The notes under the pieces are model-generated. The model worked only from the letters and a program-made list of their open reading frames with translations. It ran no database searches and was not told the origin of the DNA. The translations under genes and the position numbers were made by a program. Positions 24,951 to 34,852 of a stretch of DNA of 64,000 nt are shown here, in pieces. The DNA comes from Chiua virens (lineage: Eukaryota > Basidiomycota > Agaricomycetes > Boletales > Boletaceae). Position 1 is the stretch's first letter, and each line of letters begins with the position of its first letter. The stretch is from NCBI GenBank assembly GCA_019787685.1, contig JAHNUO010000024.1, positions 310,001 to 374,000 on the forward strand, given 5' to 3'.

Positions 24951-25338
24951 CCCCCACTGAACTGAGAGGTATGCTGATATAGCTACCTGAATGCTGGCTG
25001 ACGAGTCTTTAGCAGCTTTGCCCTTGTCTTGTGTGTGCGTTGCGGCAATTTGAACATTTTACGCACTCAGTGAAAATGTTATATCGTATGCATGGGTCAA
25101 GCTTGCGATTCACCTGATTGTAATTTCGTGTTCAAACGTTCAAGTTCGGTCTCCACTTTGTCCATGCCAGCCTCTTTACCTGGTCATTTCAATCACGACG
25201 TACCCCCAGCCGCACGCGAATTGAGTCCGTCGATCTCTGCGAGAGGATGTCGGTGTTCGCCTTCCATGTCAGCCAAGTCCTATGCCATAAAGCGAATCAT
25301 TCAGCCTCTATCCACGAGTTTGGTTACTTCCAACGATC

Positions 25339-26894
25339 ATGTCCCCGATTCCCTCTGCAGCCACCGCTGTCCCTGCGACGCCTTCCATTTCTCCTGAACC
25401 GGTCCCTGCTGGGCAATCTGCTTCAGCGATCCCATATCAACTGAGGACAGGCAGCCTAATTTTCTGCGCGGTTGCAATTATCTCGGTCGCGAGCTATTTC
25501 TACCATAGACGACGGACAACCGATAGCGCCCGGACGACCACTGCTCGGACCCCCTTTAGCGGTTTCCTGTCCTCTCGACGTCACCGCAGCTCGGATGTGG
25601 TTCCTGCTGCAGCTACAGCTGACCGCACAGCAGAATTCAATCCCGAGGTAGGCGCCAGAACGTGCGCCTTGATTGAACTGACACTTGTGTTAGCAACACG
25701 TGAGTATGATATACGCCCGGTTCTTTCATCCCACATTCTGGAACGTGAGTCAACTATGTATGCCATCATACGTGTGCTCGTTCCAATGGCTGCTCGCAGC
25801 TCGTCGAATGTCATCCTCCCACGCCCTCGGCCCCGGCGATCTATGTTGAAGATGAAGCTACCGAAATTCCCGTTCCTGAGCCAATACCGTATGGCATGAC
25901 GTCGTTCTTGGACGTGGACGATGAAGACGAGGACGAGGACAACATTCCAAAACGTGCGTGCGAGAAACGGAAGAGGGGTACAAGTTACCAAGTCGTACAG
26001 CTTCCACCATACGACGCGAGTTCGCCTACCAATGTCAATTTCAGCAGCGAGATCATCGGTGTGACGGTTCGCTCTGGCGCATATCTTGTTGTTCCCAGCG
26101 AACTTGAAGATGATCTCTTGGAGGACGCTTCCGACTCTAAACCGGACGTCTCGTGTTCGACTGACGTTCATTCGTTGGCGACATCGCCCACCTCGTCCCC
26201 CGGTATTCAAGAACCTGATGTGGCATGCCATCCCGAGGTCGACGCCCCTCTCTCGGTATGCGATGCAGTTTCCACGACGTCGTCAACGTCACCCTCTCAT
26301 AACCGACGATATGGGCTGGCCGATATGACCAACCTCACCCAGCGTCTCCAGGACAAGATCCCCAAAGCGGCGGACACCCTAGGACCCACGATCTCTCTCC
26401 CAACCACCCACAATGCCACCGAATCCGTCACCATGGCTCCATCCACGTCCGAACGATCCCTAGACAGCCCCGAATCATTGGACGACGCGTCCACGCACGC
26501 ACACTGCAACCTCGACCTCCAAACGCGCGACGCACCTCACGAGGGAGTGGCGCTGATGCAAAGGCTCCTCGAAGCGCTCCGGGACCCCGATTTAGAGTCC
26601 CCCCGCCGAGCACTCTCCGACACCGAGTCCGAGTCTGAATACGAGACCGACGAGGAGAGCGATCCACGCCACATTGCGACCCGAAGCTCGTCGTCAGATC
26701 TGGACGTGGGGCCGATCTCGCCCGTGACGCCTTCGTCCGGGGACGCCTCGATGACGTCGACGACGACCAAGTCCTACGTGCACCATTTGCGCAAGTTCCT
26801 CGCTCCGGGCTGGTTTAACGAGCACGTGCAAGCCAAGGGACACGGGCGTACGCGCAGGGACCGGGCGTTGCGTCTCGCGCCTTGGGTTGCATGA
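25339..26894 (+). CDS. Single-pass membrane protein with acidic disordered region
   Basis: The N-terminal exon (25339-25647) encodes a Pro/Ser-rich start, then one transmembrane helix (LIFCAVAIISVASYFYH) followed by a basic stop-transfer stretch (RRR). Splicing then reaches an exon from 25800 (LVECHPPTPSAP…) leading into DDEDEDEDNIPKR and a long Ser/Thr/Asp-rich region. A six-base exon, 25694-25699 (CAACAC, Gln-His), may lie between two introns; skipping it also keeps the frame. The end is basic (GHGRTRRDRALRLAPWVA). There is no recognised domain. It could be a cell-surface or organelle-membrane anchor; function unknown. It is convergent with SNF1. Confidence 0.6.
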
Positions 26895-27505
26895 CGTCTT
26901 GATCTTGCGTTTGTCGTTTTTCGTGTTGTGACAGGTACGTGCTCCCTTCCTTTCCTGTGAATCGGAGTAGCCATTCGCGTTTCGTCCCCAGTTTCACCCT
27001 CTGGTAAGTGTTGATGTCAGCATCGCAGATCTTCCGTCGTGTCATCCCTATTTGCATTGGCCATATCTCGCTCTTCGTTTAGTTTTACGCACCCCGTTGC
27101 TGCTCTATATTATATGTCAAGAACGATGAGAGAAAGAGCATCCAAAACCCAACTAACGTCAATAGGTTTATTGTTGTACGAAAGGAGGAAGTACGCTATA
27201 AAAGCCCATTTCCGATATGAATGTCAGAAGAGAAAGGTCAGTACATAACCAAGCAGTTAGTCGTACAAGTACACATGGTATGGATGGGTAAAAATAAAAG
27301 GAAGAGCAGTCAGACTGCAAACTCGACGCAGCAGCAACCAAACGAGCGAGCAAACAACAAATAGCAGCAGAAAGCAGGAAAAAAGAAACATCTATGGAAA
27401 TATGGGAATGTTGGACGGATACAACACTCGAACGTTGTCCATCGAGTGTATGTGTATGTGTGCATGAGAAGAAAGGAAAGATAAGAGACGTGTCGGCCGT
27501 TCGGA
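26895..27505. other. Intergenic between convergent genes
   Basis: Holds the 3' regions of the membrane-protein gene and SNF1; no other gene seen. Short A-rich, GA-rich stretches only. Confidence 0.5.
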
Positions 27506-29798
27506 TCACTCTCCCCCGCCAGCGAGTTCGAGAATGAGACGGCAGGCGACGTCCATGAAGACGAACGGGGAAACGACCTCGTCCTCCTTGACTGAATGAC
27601 CGTCCTTGATCGACCGCCCATCAGAGCTCGTCTCGGGCAGTAGTATATCCGGGTTAGCCATGTCAAATTTCCCGGCACCTGGTTCCGTGGATGCCTTGTA
27701 CGTTTTCTTGTGGTGAAAGTCGACCAGATAATTTATCGAATCGACCATGTAGAGTTGTAGGTTCATAAGCACCTGTAAACGGACACGTTAGTGAACGTGG
27801 TCGTCATTGCTATCGCTGCGTGTGAACTTACTACCACGTCTTGCACCCTGGCCCGGGTCTCTATGAAGTACACGCTCGCGGCCGTCCGTAGATCGACCGT
27901 GTTGCTCCCATCGAGCTCCTTTGCACGCTCGATCCTGGTACCGTTCGTGCTTGAACGCGATCGTTGTTGTCGAACCCCACCCAGCCCGCCGAGATTCCGT
28001 TTCTCCTTCCACTCCATCCCAAGCGTCTTGAGCGTACGGTATATCTCTAGCATGACCTCCATCGGCGGTGACCGACTCCGGATACCAAAATGCCACTTCG
28101 TCCGGTGCTGTTTCTTCTCTTTTACGGCCGGCCACGTGCGCTTGGCGTTGGCGTACGAGGCAAGGTGATGTTGTTCCGGTAGTTGGTCAGGAAGTGGGAG
28201 GGATGAATTGAGGACAGCAAAGTTGTTGATTTCCCCATCGAGGGGAGGTGTCGAGAAATCGAGTCCGTCATCGATCTCATCGTCGTCATAATCGCCATTG
28301 AATTCCGCTTCAAAGGGGTTGTCCTCCAAGTCACTGGTCGGCGATAGTGCGCTCGGTGACATTGTATTCCTAGGCTAGAATTTGGAACTGAGCAACAAGA
28401 AGATAAAGAGAGGAGGAGAGACTGACATCCATGGCGGCCAACTTGGCATCGCGTTCCTGTTCCTCGAACACTGCCACTAGACAACGTCAGCGGTCATACT
28501 CGCGCAATATGATCACCACATACGGTCTCTGCCAGCCCTACGCTTGTCGCGCAGTAACATGTATGCCACCTTGACGGCGTTCCCTTGAACACCGTCATCC
28601 CTTTGAAGACATTCCCAAATATCTTCCTTGTCCACCCCGTTCATCCGCGATGCGAGTTCGTCGACGACATCCTCTTCAATCCGGCCGAGTCCCTCAATGA
28701 TCTCGAAATCCAGCGCCTTTGCAGGTGTCACCAGTGATGAAAGGGTGCCAAGAACAGGACCAGGTGGTGGGGGAAGAGGTGTGAGGTACCGTTGAAGGTC
28801 GGTCGTATAGAAAGGATGCTGGGTGATCTCGGGGATCGTGATCCGTTTGACAGGATCGACGGCAAGCATCGCATTGATCAGCGCTCTCGCATCCGCACCG
28901 AGATAGCTGGGGAGATGGTAGCTTCCATCTGTGCATCAAGACACCAAATTTGTTGAGCCAGAGTGGAATCGCAAAAGGGGGGACGTACGACTAATTTTCG
29001 TGAAGAGCGTTTGGAGGTCGTCGTCCTCGAAGGGAAGCCTTCCACAAAGCATGACATAAAGGATGACACCACAGCTCCATACATCGATCTCCGGACCTGT
29101 GTAAAGACCGCCGCGGATGACTTCCGGGGCGGCGTAATTGGGACTGCCACAGCTCGTCTTTAGAAAGTCACCATCCTTTATTTCGTTGGAGAGACCGAAA
29201 TCGGCAATTTTAACATTGAGGTCGTCATCAAGGAGGACGTTCTCCGGTTTTAAATCGCGATGAACGATCTTCAATTTGTGGCTGTACTCGATGCCGGATA
29301 TAAGTTGTTGGAAGAATTTCCGAGCGCGTGGCTCAGGCATGCGACCGTTATTGACGATATAGTTGAAGAGCTCGCCTCCTGCGTATTCCAGAACGATGAT
29401 GATATCTGTTGGGGTGGATATCACCTCATATCTAACGGTGGTGTGTGTCACCATCGGGCGATCACGTAGAGAGGTACGGATGTGGACGTACAGTTTGATG
29501 ATGTGTGGATGTCGAAGGGTACGCATGTACTCGACCTCGCGCTGGACCCGGGTCTTGGTCTTGGTCATGTGGATGACCGCCTTGGAGATGTACTTCATGG
29601 CGACCCGTTGGCTGGTGATGGTATGCGTTGCCACTGACGTGAAAAGGCAAGGCATCAACCGGGGGCGAGGAAGAGGCGATCGGTATCGAGAAGGAGAAAC
29701 GTACTCTTGACTTTGCCAAAGGTGCCTTCGGCGATGTCGCCTGTGACGGTGTACTCGCCGAGCTTTGACGCTGGGAAGAAGGATAGCTTGTCGCTCAT
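27506..29798 (-). CDS. SNF1: SNF1/AMPK catalytic alpha subunit, protein kinase
   Basis: Ser/Thr kinase that signals energy or carbon limitation and, in fungi, relieves glucose repression. The start MSDKLSFFPASKLGEYTV (29798) leads to the glycine loop GDIAEGTFGKVK, catalytic Lys in RVAMKYISKA, HRDLKPENVLL, DFGLSNE, the activation loop with the phospho-Thr in FLKTSCGSPNYAAPEV, and DVWSCGVILYVMLCGRLPF. After the kinase come an autoinhibitory/UBA-like segment (about 28870-28515) and a C-terminal adenylate-sensor-type domain: TKWHFGIRSRSPP, LEIYRTLKTLGMEWK, YFIETRARVQDVV, LYMVDSINYLVDFHHK. Length and order match AMPK alpha. Introns interrupt at about 29640-29705, 29420-29500, 28932-28990, 28480-28525, 28365-28430 and 27775-27830. 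Trinucleotide repeats (CGTCGT/GTCGAT) lie just upstream near 29825-29860. Confidence 0.9.
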
Positions 29799-29952
29799 GG
29801 ATAAGCGCCGTGATATGTCGGGTGTTGGTCGTCGTCGTCGTCGATGTCGATGTCGATGGGTCCTCCTCCTCGTCGAAGCTGTGTTTGAAAAAAGAATTTG
29901 TTCTTGGTGCAAGTCGAGTTACGTATGAATCTGGGGTCCTCTCTCCACAGAT

Positions 29953-29959
29953 TATATAA
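29953..29959 (+). promoter_or_regulatory. TATA box in the SNF1/coiled-coil divergent promoter
   Basis: TATATAA, 37 bp before the ATG at 29996. The whole divergent promoter spans 29799-29995. Confidence 0.55.
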
Positions 29960-29995
29960 CCCCTAGGCCCCCATGAACCCCTCATCCTACCTACG

Positions 29996-30766
29996 ATGCG
30001 CCGCGCTCAGAGTGTCCGTACCTACGCCCGCACGTCCCTCAGCCAAGACACCACCGACCTCGCCATCCTACGCGAATCCGACGAACCCGCCTCCATCGAG
30101 GACATCCTCCGCAAACAACTCCTCGACAAGGACAGGGAGAATGACAAGGTATACACCGTTCACGGCACTCCACGCCAAACTGACCCCACACCAGCTCCAA
30201 TCCACCATCCTTACCCTCCAAACCCAACTCGCCTCCAGACCCCCCCTCGAAACGATCCAATCCCTCGAAAAAGAGTACAAGAACCTGGATCTCATCCTCC
30301 AGGGGACACAACGCGAGAACGAACGGTGCATGGCCGAACTCGAACGAGTGCGTATGCGGGAACGGTTGCTCGAACAAGCCTTGGCGAAACTGGCGGGCGA
30401 GAATTGGCAGGTGCGTCTCCCTGACCGCTGTGTGGCGCTCTGTGATGGACGTCGATATGCTAGACGGTGTTGGATATTGGACCATCGTCGGCAACGTATG
30501 TTGCCCGTGCCATGGGGTCGTCGCTCTTGAATCACGGCACGGCAACCCCACCGCCGTCCTCGGAAGCAGGTCATCCAGCCTCACAATCTTCTATCGAAGC
30601 GACGTTGTCTCAAATGGAACAGATCCGTCTGCTAGTTCTCGGCATGGAACAACGCATGCAAGAACGCGAAGAAAAGTTGACCAAGACGATTGAACGCGCC
30701 GAGGCTCAGGAAGTCAAGTGTGAAGTGTTGAGAAGGGAAGTGTTACCCACTAAGGTGGCAGCATAG
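29996..30766 (+). CDS. Small coiled-coil protein (parent of decayed copies at 47-51 kb)
   Basis: Three exons: 29996-30149 (MRRAQSVRTYARTSLSQ … LLDKDRENDK), about 30191-30411 (LQSTILTLQTQLASRPPLE … KLAGENWQ), and about 30465-30766 (TVLDIGPSSATYVARAMG … EVLPTKVAA). Exon 2 and the C-terminal half of exon 3 have dense heptad-like Leu/Glu/Lys patterns (SQMEQIRLLVLGMEQRMQE), predicting coiled coils. No known domain. It is divergent from SNF1 with under 200 bp between starts. Partial copies, including 3' flanking sequence, occur at 47.1-51.0 kb. Probably a structural or adaptor protein; unknown. Confidence 0.65.
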
Positions 30767-31159
30767 ACATGGCAGTGGTTCCCGTTTTACCATCTTGTAT
30801 TCTAGCACGACATCAACTATACAATCAAGGCGCTCGCGGTAATACATTGTATTGAAAGTCTAGACACCTACAACCCAACCTTGTGATTTTACATGGTTCT
30901 AACATATATATCTTCCTCCGATAGGCACGAAACATGAAGAGAGCATCATACCTGAGCCAGATCGACCCTGATCACCTCCGTCGTAGATCATTGGATCTTC
31001 CATCGAATTACAGATCTGCTTGGGTATTGTACTAGGCTAGTTGTCGCTCGTTCGGTGTCGACGTGAAAGATCGAAGTATCAACAACCCCGGTGTGTATAT
31101 TCATTTTGACATCCAAGTATGCTTATCCAGATAGACTATAGTACTTACTAGCACACCAC

Positions 31160-33120
31160 TCACACCGCACGTCCACCACCAACCACCTTAACCTGCGGCA
31201 CCAAGTTGACATACCCACACTTGATCGGTATCACATACGCTCGTTCTTGCGGAAATACCAACGGCAGCCATCCGCTACGCACCGGGCCAGTCACCGGACA
31301 ACGACACACTGCCAACTGGCTCGTGTTCCAATTCCGCACCGTCAACGTCACCGGGATCGGCATGTGCAATTTCGTGGTCGCAGAGAGTGCGACGAACGAG
31401 TTGTGTGGCAGACTGGGTACCGAGAGTGGAACGAGTGTCGACGGGAGAGGTCCGTACTGTCCTCCCAATAGAATCCTATACCGTCGTAAAAGAATAAACA
31501 CTGCTTGCCTCTTCCACATTACTACGTATTCCCCCAGTCCGGGAATGACGGACTCGTCTTCGTCCCAAGCGAGTGCAACAAATGTTCGAAAACTGGTTCC
31601 CGGTGATACTCTGCACAACACACCGTCAGGTTCAACATGCCCACAACGGTGCATCGCCCACCACCAGAAAACACCTCCACCCCCGTTTCCAACGTCGTAT
31701 CGACCACTCCACCCAGTAAGCATCCAAGGACAACGAACAACAACACACGCAGCGTGCGACGTCACCTCTACCCCACACGCCGTCACCACCACATCCCGAC
31801 GCACGACAAACGCACTCGACGTCGGGGATCAACAACATCCTAAAACCTCCCTCGTGCCGTGGTTCATCACCTCCACCTTCGATCCTGTCCACAGACGGCA
31901 ACGACCTCCGACCGGTCATACTCGCTTGGACAGACATCCAACGTCCGAGTCCGCGGCGCACCACTGTTCAGAAACACTATCGTCCTCACAATGGAAAACA
32001 CCAGCTGCATCGTTCCAAATGGAACGCCCTTGATCAAGCACAACGATTTCCGCCTATCAAAGATTATGAATTGCACTGCCCAGTCAGCGATCGGACCGCG
32101 GACACGATCCTGCCACGCACCTGCCTCGTCGGCTGCGACAACACATCGACGGCCACATCCAGCGCGCGATCGTTCGTGTTCGTGATCTTGGCCGCAATGG
32201 AGTATGCCTAGTCCAACACCGCCGGCTCTTGGTGCGGATTGTGATTGTGCCGAATACTAGACATCATCCATGCATTAGCAACGATCTCCCGTGAGAGCTC
32301 AGATACTCACAAGACACACAAAATTTCCCTTGTCACGGGGTTATGGCTTGGATGTTGCAGTGGATGGCTCAGATTCAAATCCGAGCGCCCGGACAGCATA
32401 TGTCGAGTCACTGTTCGGACTGACCGCAGACGTGAGTGACGCAGCCGACGTCCGTGTGAGTGGCGTGTGCGTTGGGAACGTGAGTGTGGCATGGGATCCC
32501 TCTGGTGAAGGTCTCACCTTGAAGTTGATGGTATCCACGAGCACCTTCAGTTCTGCCTATCGCTTCGTTTGAGGGGAGTACGGCAGTGGACCCGGACGTG
32601 ATCATGAGCACCATCCTGATAGTGTCTGGAACACAATCAACACCTCATCTTCGCCTCTGAATCCAACAAAGCAGGCCATTTCGTATTCGGGTCGGGTGGT
32701 CCAGCCTTCGGGGCGAAGTAGGCGTGAAGTTGTGGTGCCGACAGGAATCAAGGGCGGTTGATTGTAGGACGATGTCTGGGAGTGTCGATTGCGCTTTCGA
32801 CGGACGCGTTTCGAGTGGGGGTATAATGCTCGACAGCGGGCTCGTAGAAAAGCGTCTTGTAAACTAAGCGAGTCAGCCGACGAAATGACAGTGGAAGGAG
32901 CCAAATTGCCTACGAATGAACATGTCCAACTCTGTTGGACTGACAGGATTGTGTACGAACAGGGCGGCTCTCCGATGAAGGACAGCCGGGAATCCAGGGA
33001 AGGATCATCTAACAGAATGTTAAACGCAGTCGCGACTAAGAAACAAAGACGGACCGAGTTTATCTGTCTGTTGGCCAACAAAACGACCGGTCTGCTGGCC
33101 GGCTTGCCATCGCTACGCAC
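31160..33120 (-). pseudogene. TRAPPC11-like (Gryzun domain) C-terminal fragment
   Basis: The 3'-most part (31160-31400, minus) reads PIPVTLTVRNWNTSQLAV, then LVFPQERAYVIPIKCGYVNL and PQVKVV, which resembles the C-terminal Gryzun region of the TRAPP vesicle-tethering subunit TRAPPC11. Upstream coding-like pieces (31580-31640, 32341-32544 with NFKVRPSPEGSHATLTFP, and 32602-33120) could be more of the same protein, but I could not join them cleanly. The N-terminal foie-gras half expected in this family is absent: the plus-strand WD40 gene begins at about 33.5 kb. This is therefore read as a 5'-truncated remnant. Family call moderate, structure poor. Confidence 0.4.
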
Positions 33121-33575
33121 TCACGTTCACTGCCTGCGTCGGGTTGCTCGAGAGTGCTATGACGGCTAGATGTGCACGAAGAGGACGAACACGCTCAAGA
33201 GGAACGCGGTGATGAATAAGGATGGCGTGGATCCACGGGTCGAGCTTGGAATTATGTTAACCTTCACTCCGTCCGAAAAATGTTACATTCCTTGGTCGCC
33301 TTCTTCTTACTCCTTGCGATTCCTTTCTACTTCTTCTGGTTTGCTGGCAAGATCACCCAATTTCTCAGATGGACCCAAACTTTAATTACTGATTCAGAGG
33401 GTAACATGTCCCCTCCATTTTGTTGCCGCGCCATCTGACTGCCACTACTTGTGTCACTGTACAGTAAGTGCTCCCTGCAAACGACTCCTTGAACAGGAGA
33501 TTAACCACCACAAAGCATCAACGCTCTAAAGATAGTAAGCACTTGCTAAGCTTCATGATTCTGTTGTCAATACAG

Positions 33576-34787
33576 ATCAAAAGTGTTGGGAAATGCATTT
33601 AAACTACCTCAAGTTGATGAAAGAGGGCTCGTTTCGTCATTAGCGTTACTTCCGGGCGGAGAACGCTTGGCAGTGGCTTTCAAGATCGACACTAAGGTCT
33701 ACATATGGAAAAAGACCGGGACCGACGGAATCACTGTTGGCCCACCGTTGGAACATCGCGCCGTTGTGACTGCCATAGCTGCTTCCAGGGACGGAAAGTG
33801 GGTTGTGAGCGGCGGAGAAGATGCGAGAGTGGTATTCTGGGACGTGGAGAAAGCCCAAGAACCACTGGGAACACCTGCTGACTCGAAGGGCCATACGAAG
33901 GAAATCACATTCCTAGACATAACCTCTAACTCGTCACGCGTCGCAAGCGGGTCCAATGATGGGTTGGTATTTGTGTGGTGTATGAAGGAAATGAAACGTC
34001 TTCTAGGACCTTTAGGACCTCAGAATTCGTTGACAATACCCATATCTTCGGTCAAGTTTTCTCCTCGAGGCGGTCGCCTCGCAGTTGCCTACTTTCATGC
34101 TGGCCAAGACGGTTGTACAGTTCGGATTTGGAACGCTCGCTCGGGGGACCAGCTAGTGTCTATCCCCACTGAAAATCAATCGATATGGTCGCTCGCATGG
34201 TCCTCGCATGGTCACCATCTCTTCACCGGAGGTTCCAGAGGGTCAACCAGAGTTTTCGACATCTCAACTCAATGCTTTTCCCTTGTAGCAAACACTCAGC
34301 CGACCCCTGTCACCTTACTCTGCGTATCCAACGATGGTCGGTACGTCATCTCTGCGTCGGCGGAGGGATGCACTCTCGATGTTTGGGATATGCGGGACAT
34401 TCCCACGTCCACTCCCCTTCGTTCTCTTCGCCGCTGTGATGTGTCCACCTCCGCCGTGTCTCCAGATGACAATTACTTCGTTTACGGTGGAGAGGACCAC
34501 TCGTTTTCCATCTGCGCCGTCTCTGCTGTTGTCGATGCATCTTGCCACGTCCACGTAGGTTGTCTGCACCTTCCATTCGTGATTTTGTCGTTCTCATCTC
34601 TCCACTATTTTTGTCGCAAGGCAGCGGCAACCCAACTTCTTCGAGTCGTTCTTTTCATTCATCAGACGTCCGGCACAGTTTATGGATCAAGCACGAAATG
34701 GAATAAAGGAAGCCCAGACAACATCGTCGAACACGACCGAGGATCAGCATGGCTCAAAATGCAAGGCAACCGAACGTGTATGTTGAC
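33576..34787 (+). CDS. WD40-repeat protein, second paralogue (first exon unresolved)
   Basis: The main exon follows an acceptor (TACAG ending 33575); the initiating ATG must be in an upstream exon I could not place. About seven WD-like blades: LVSSLALLPGGERLAV with KVYIWKK, AIAASRDGKWVVSGG with VVFWDVE, ITSNSSRVASGSNDG with VFVWCM, SVKFSPRGGRLAVAY with VRIWNARSG, SLAWSSHGHHLFTGG with RVFDIS, CVSNDGRYVISASAEG with LDVWDM, and SAVSPDDNYFVYGGED. A short intron (about 34554-34621) leads to a tail with FFESFFSFIRRPAQF, ending at 34787. It lies immediately upstream of, and on the same strand as, the TPR-HET gene; a regulatory link is inferred only. Confidence 0.75.
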
Positions 34788-34852
34788 CAGCTGCTCACGC
34801 TGTTGCTCTGGATTGAGGATCCTCCCTACTGTAGCCAGATAATCGTTTCACG

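Noticed and set aside
31206..32033. 275-residue plus-strand open frame
   Set aside because: Low-complexity Thr/Pro/His text antisense to the TRAPPC11-like fragment; no domain or start context.
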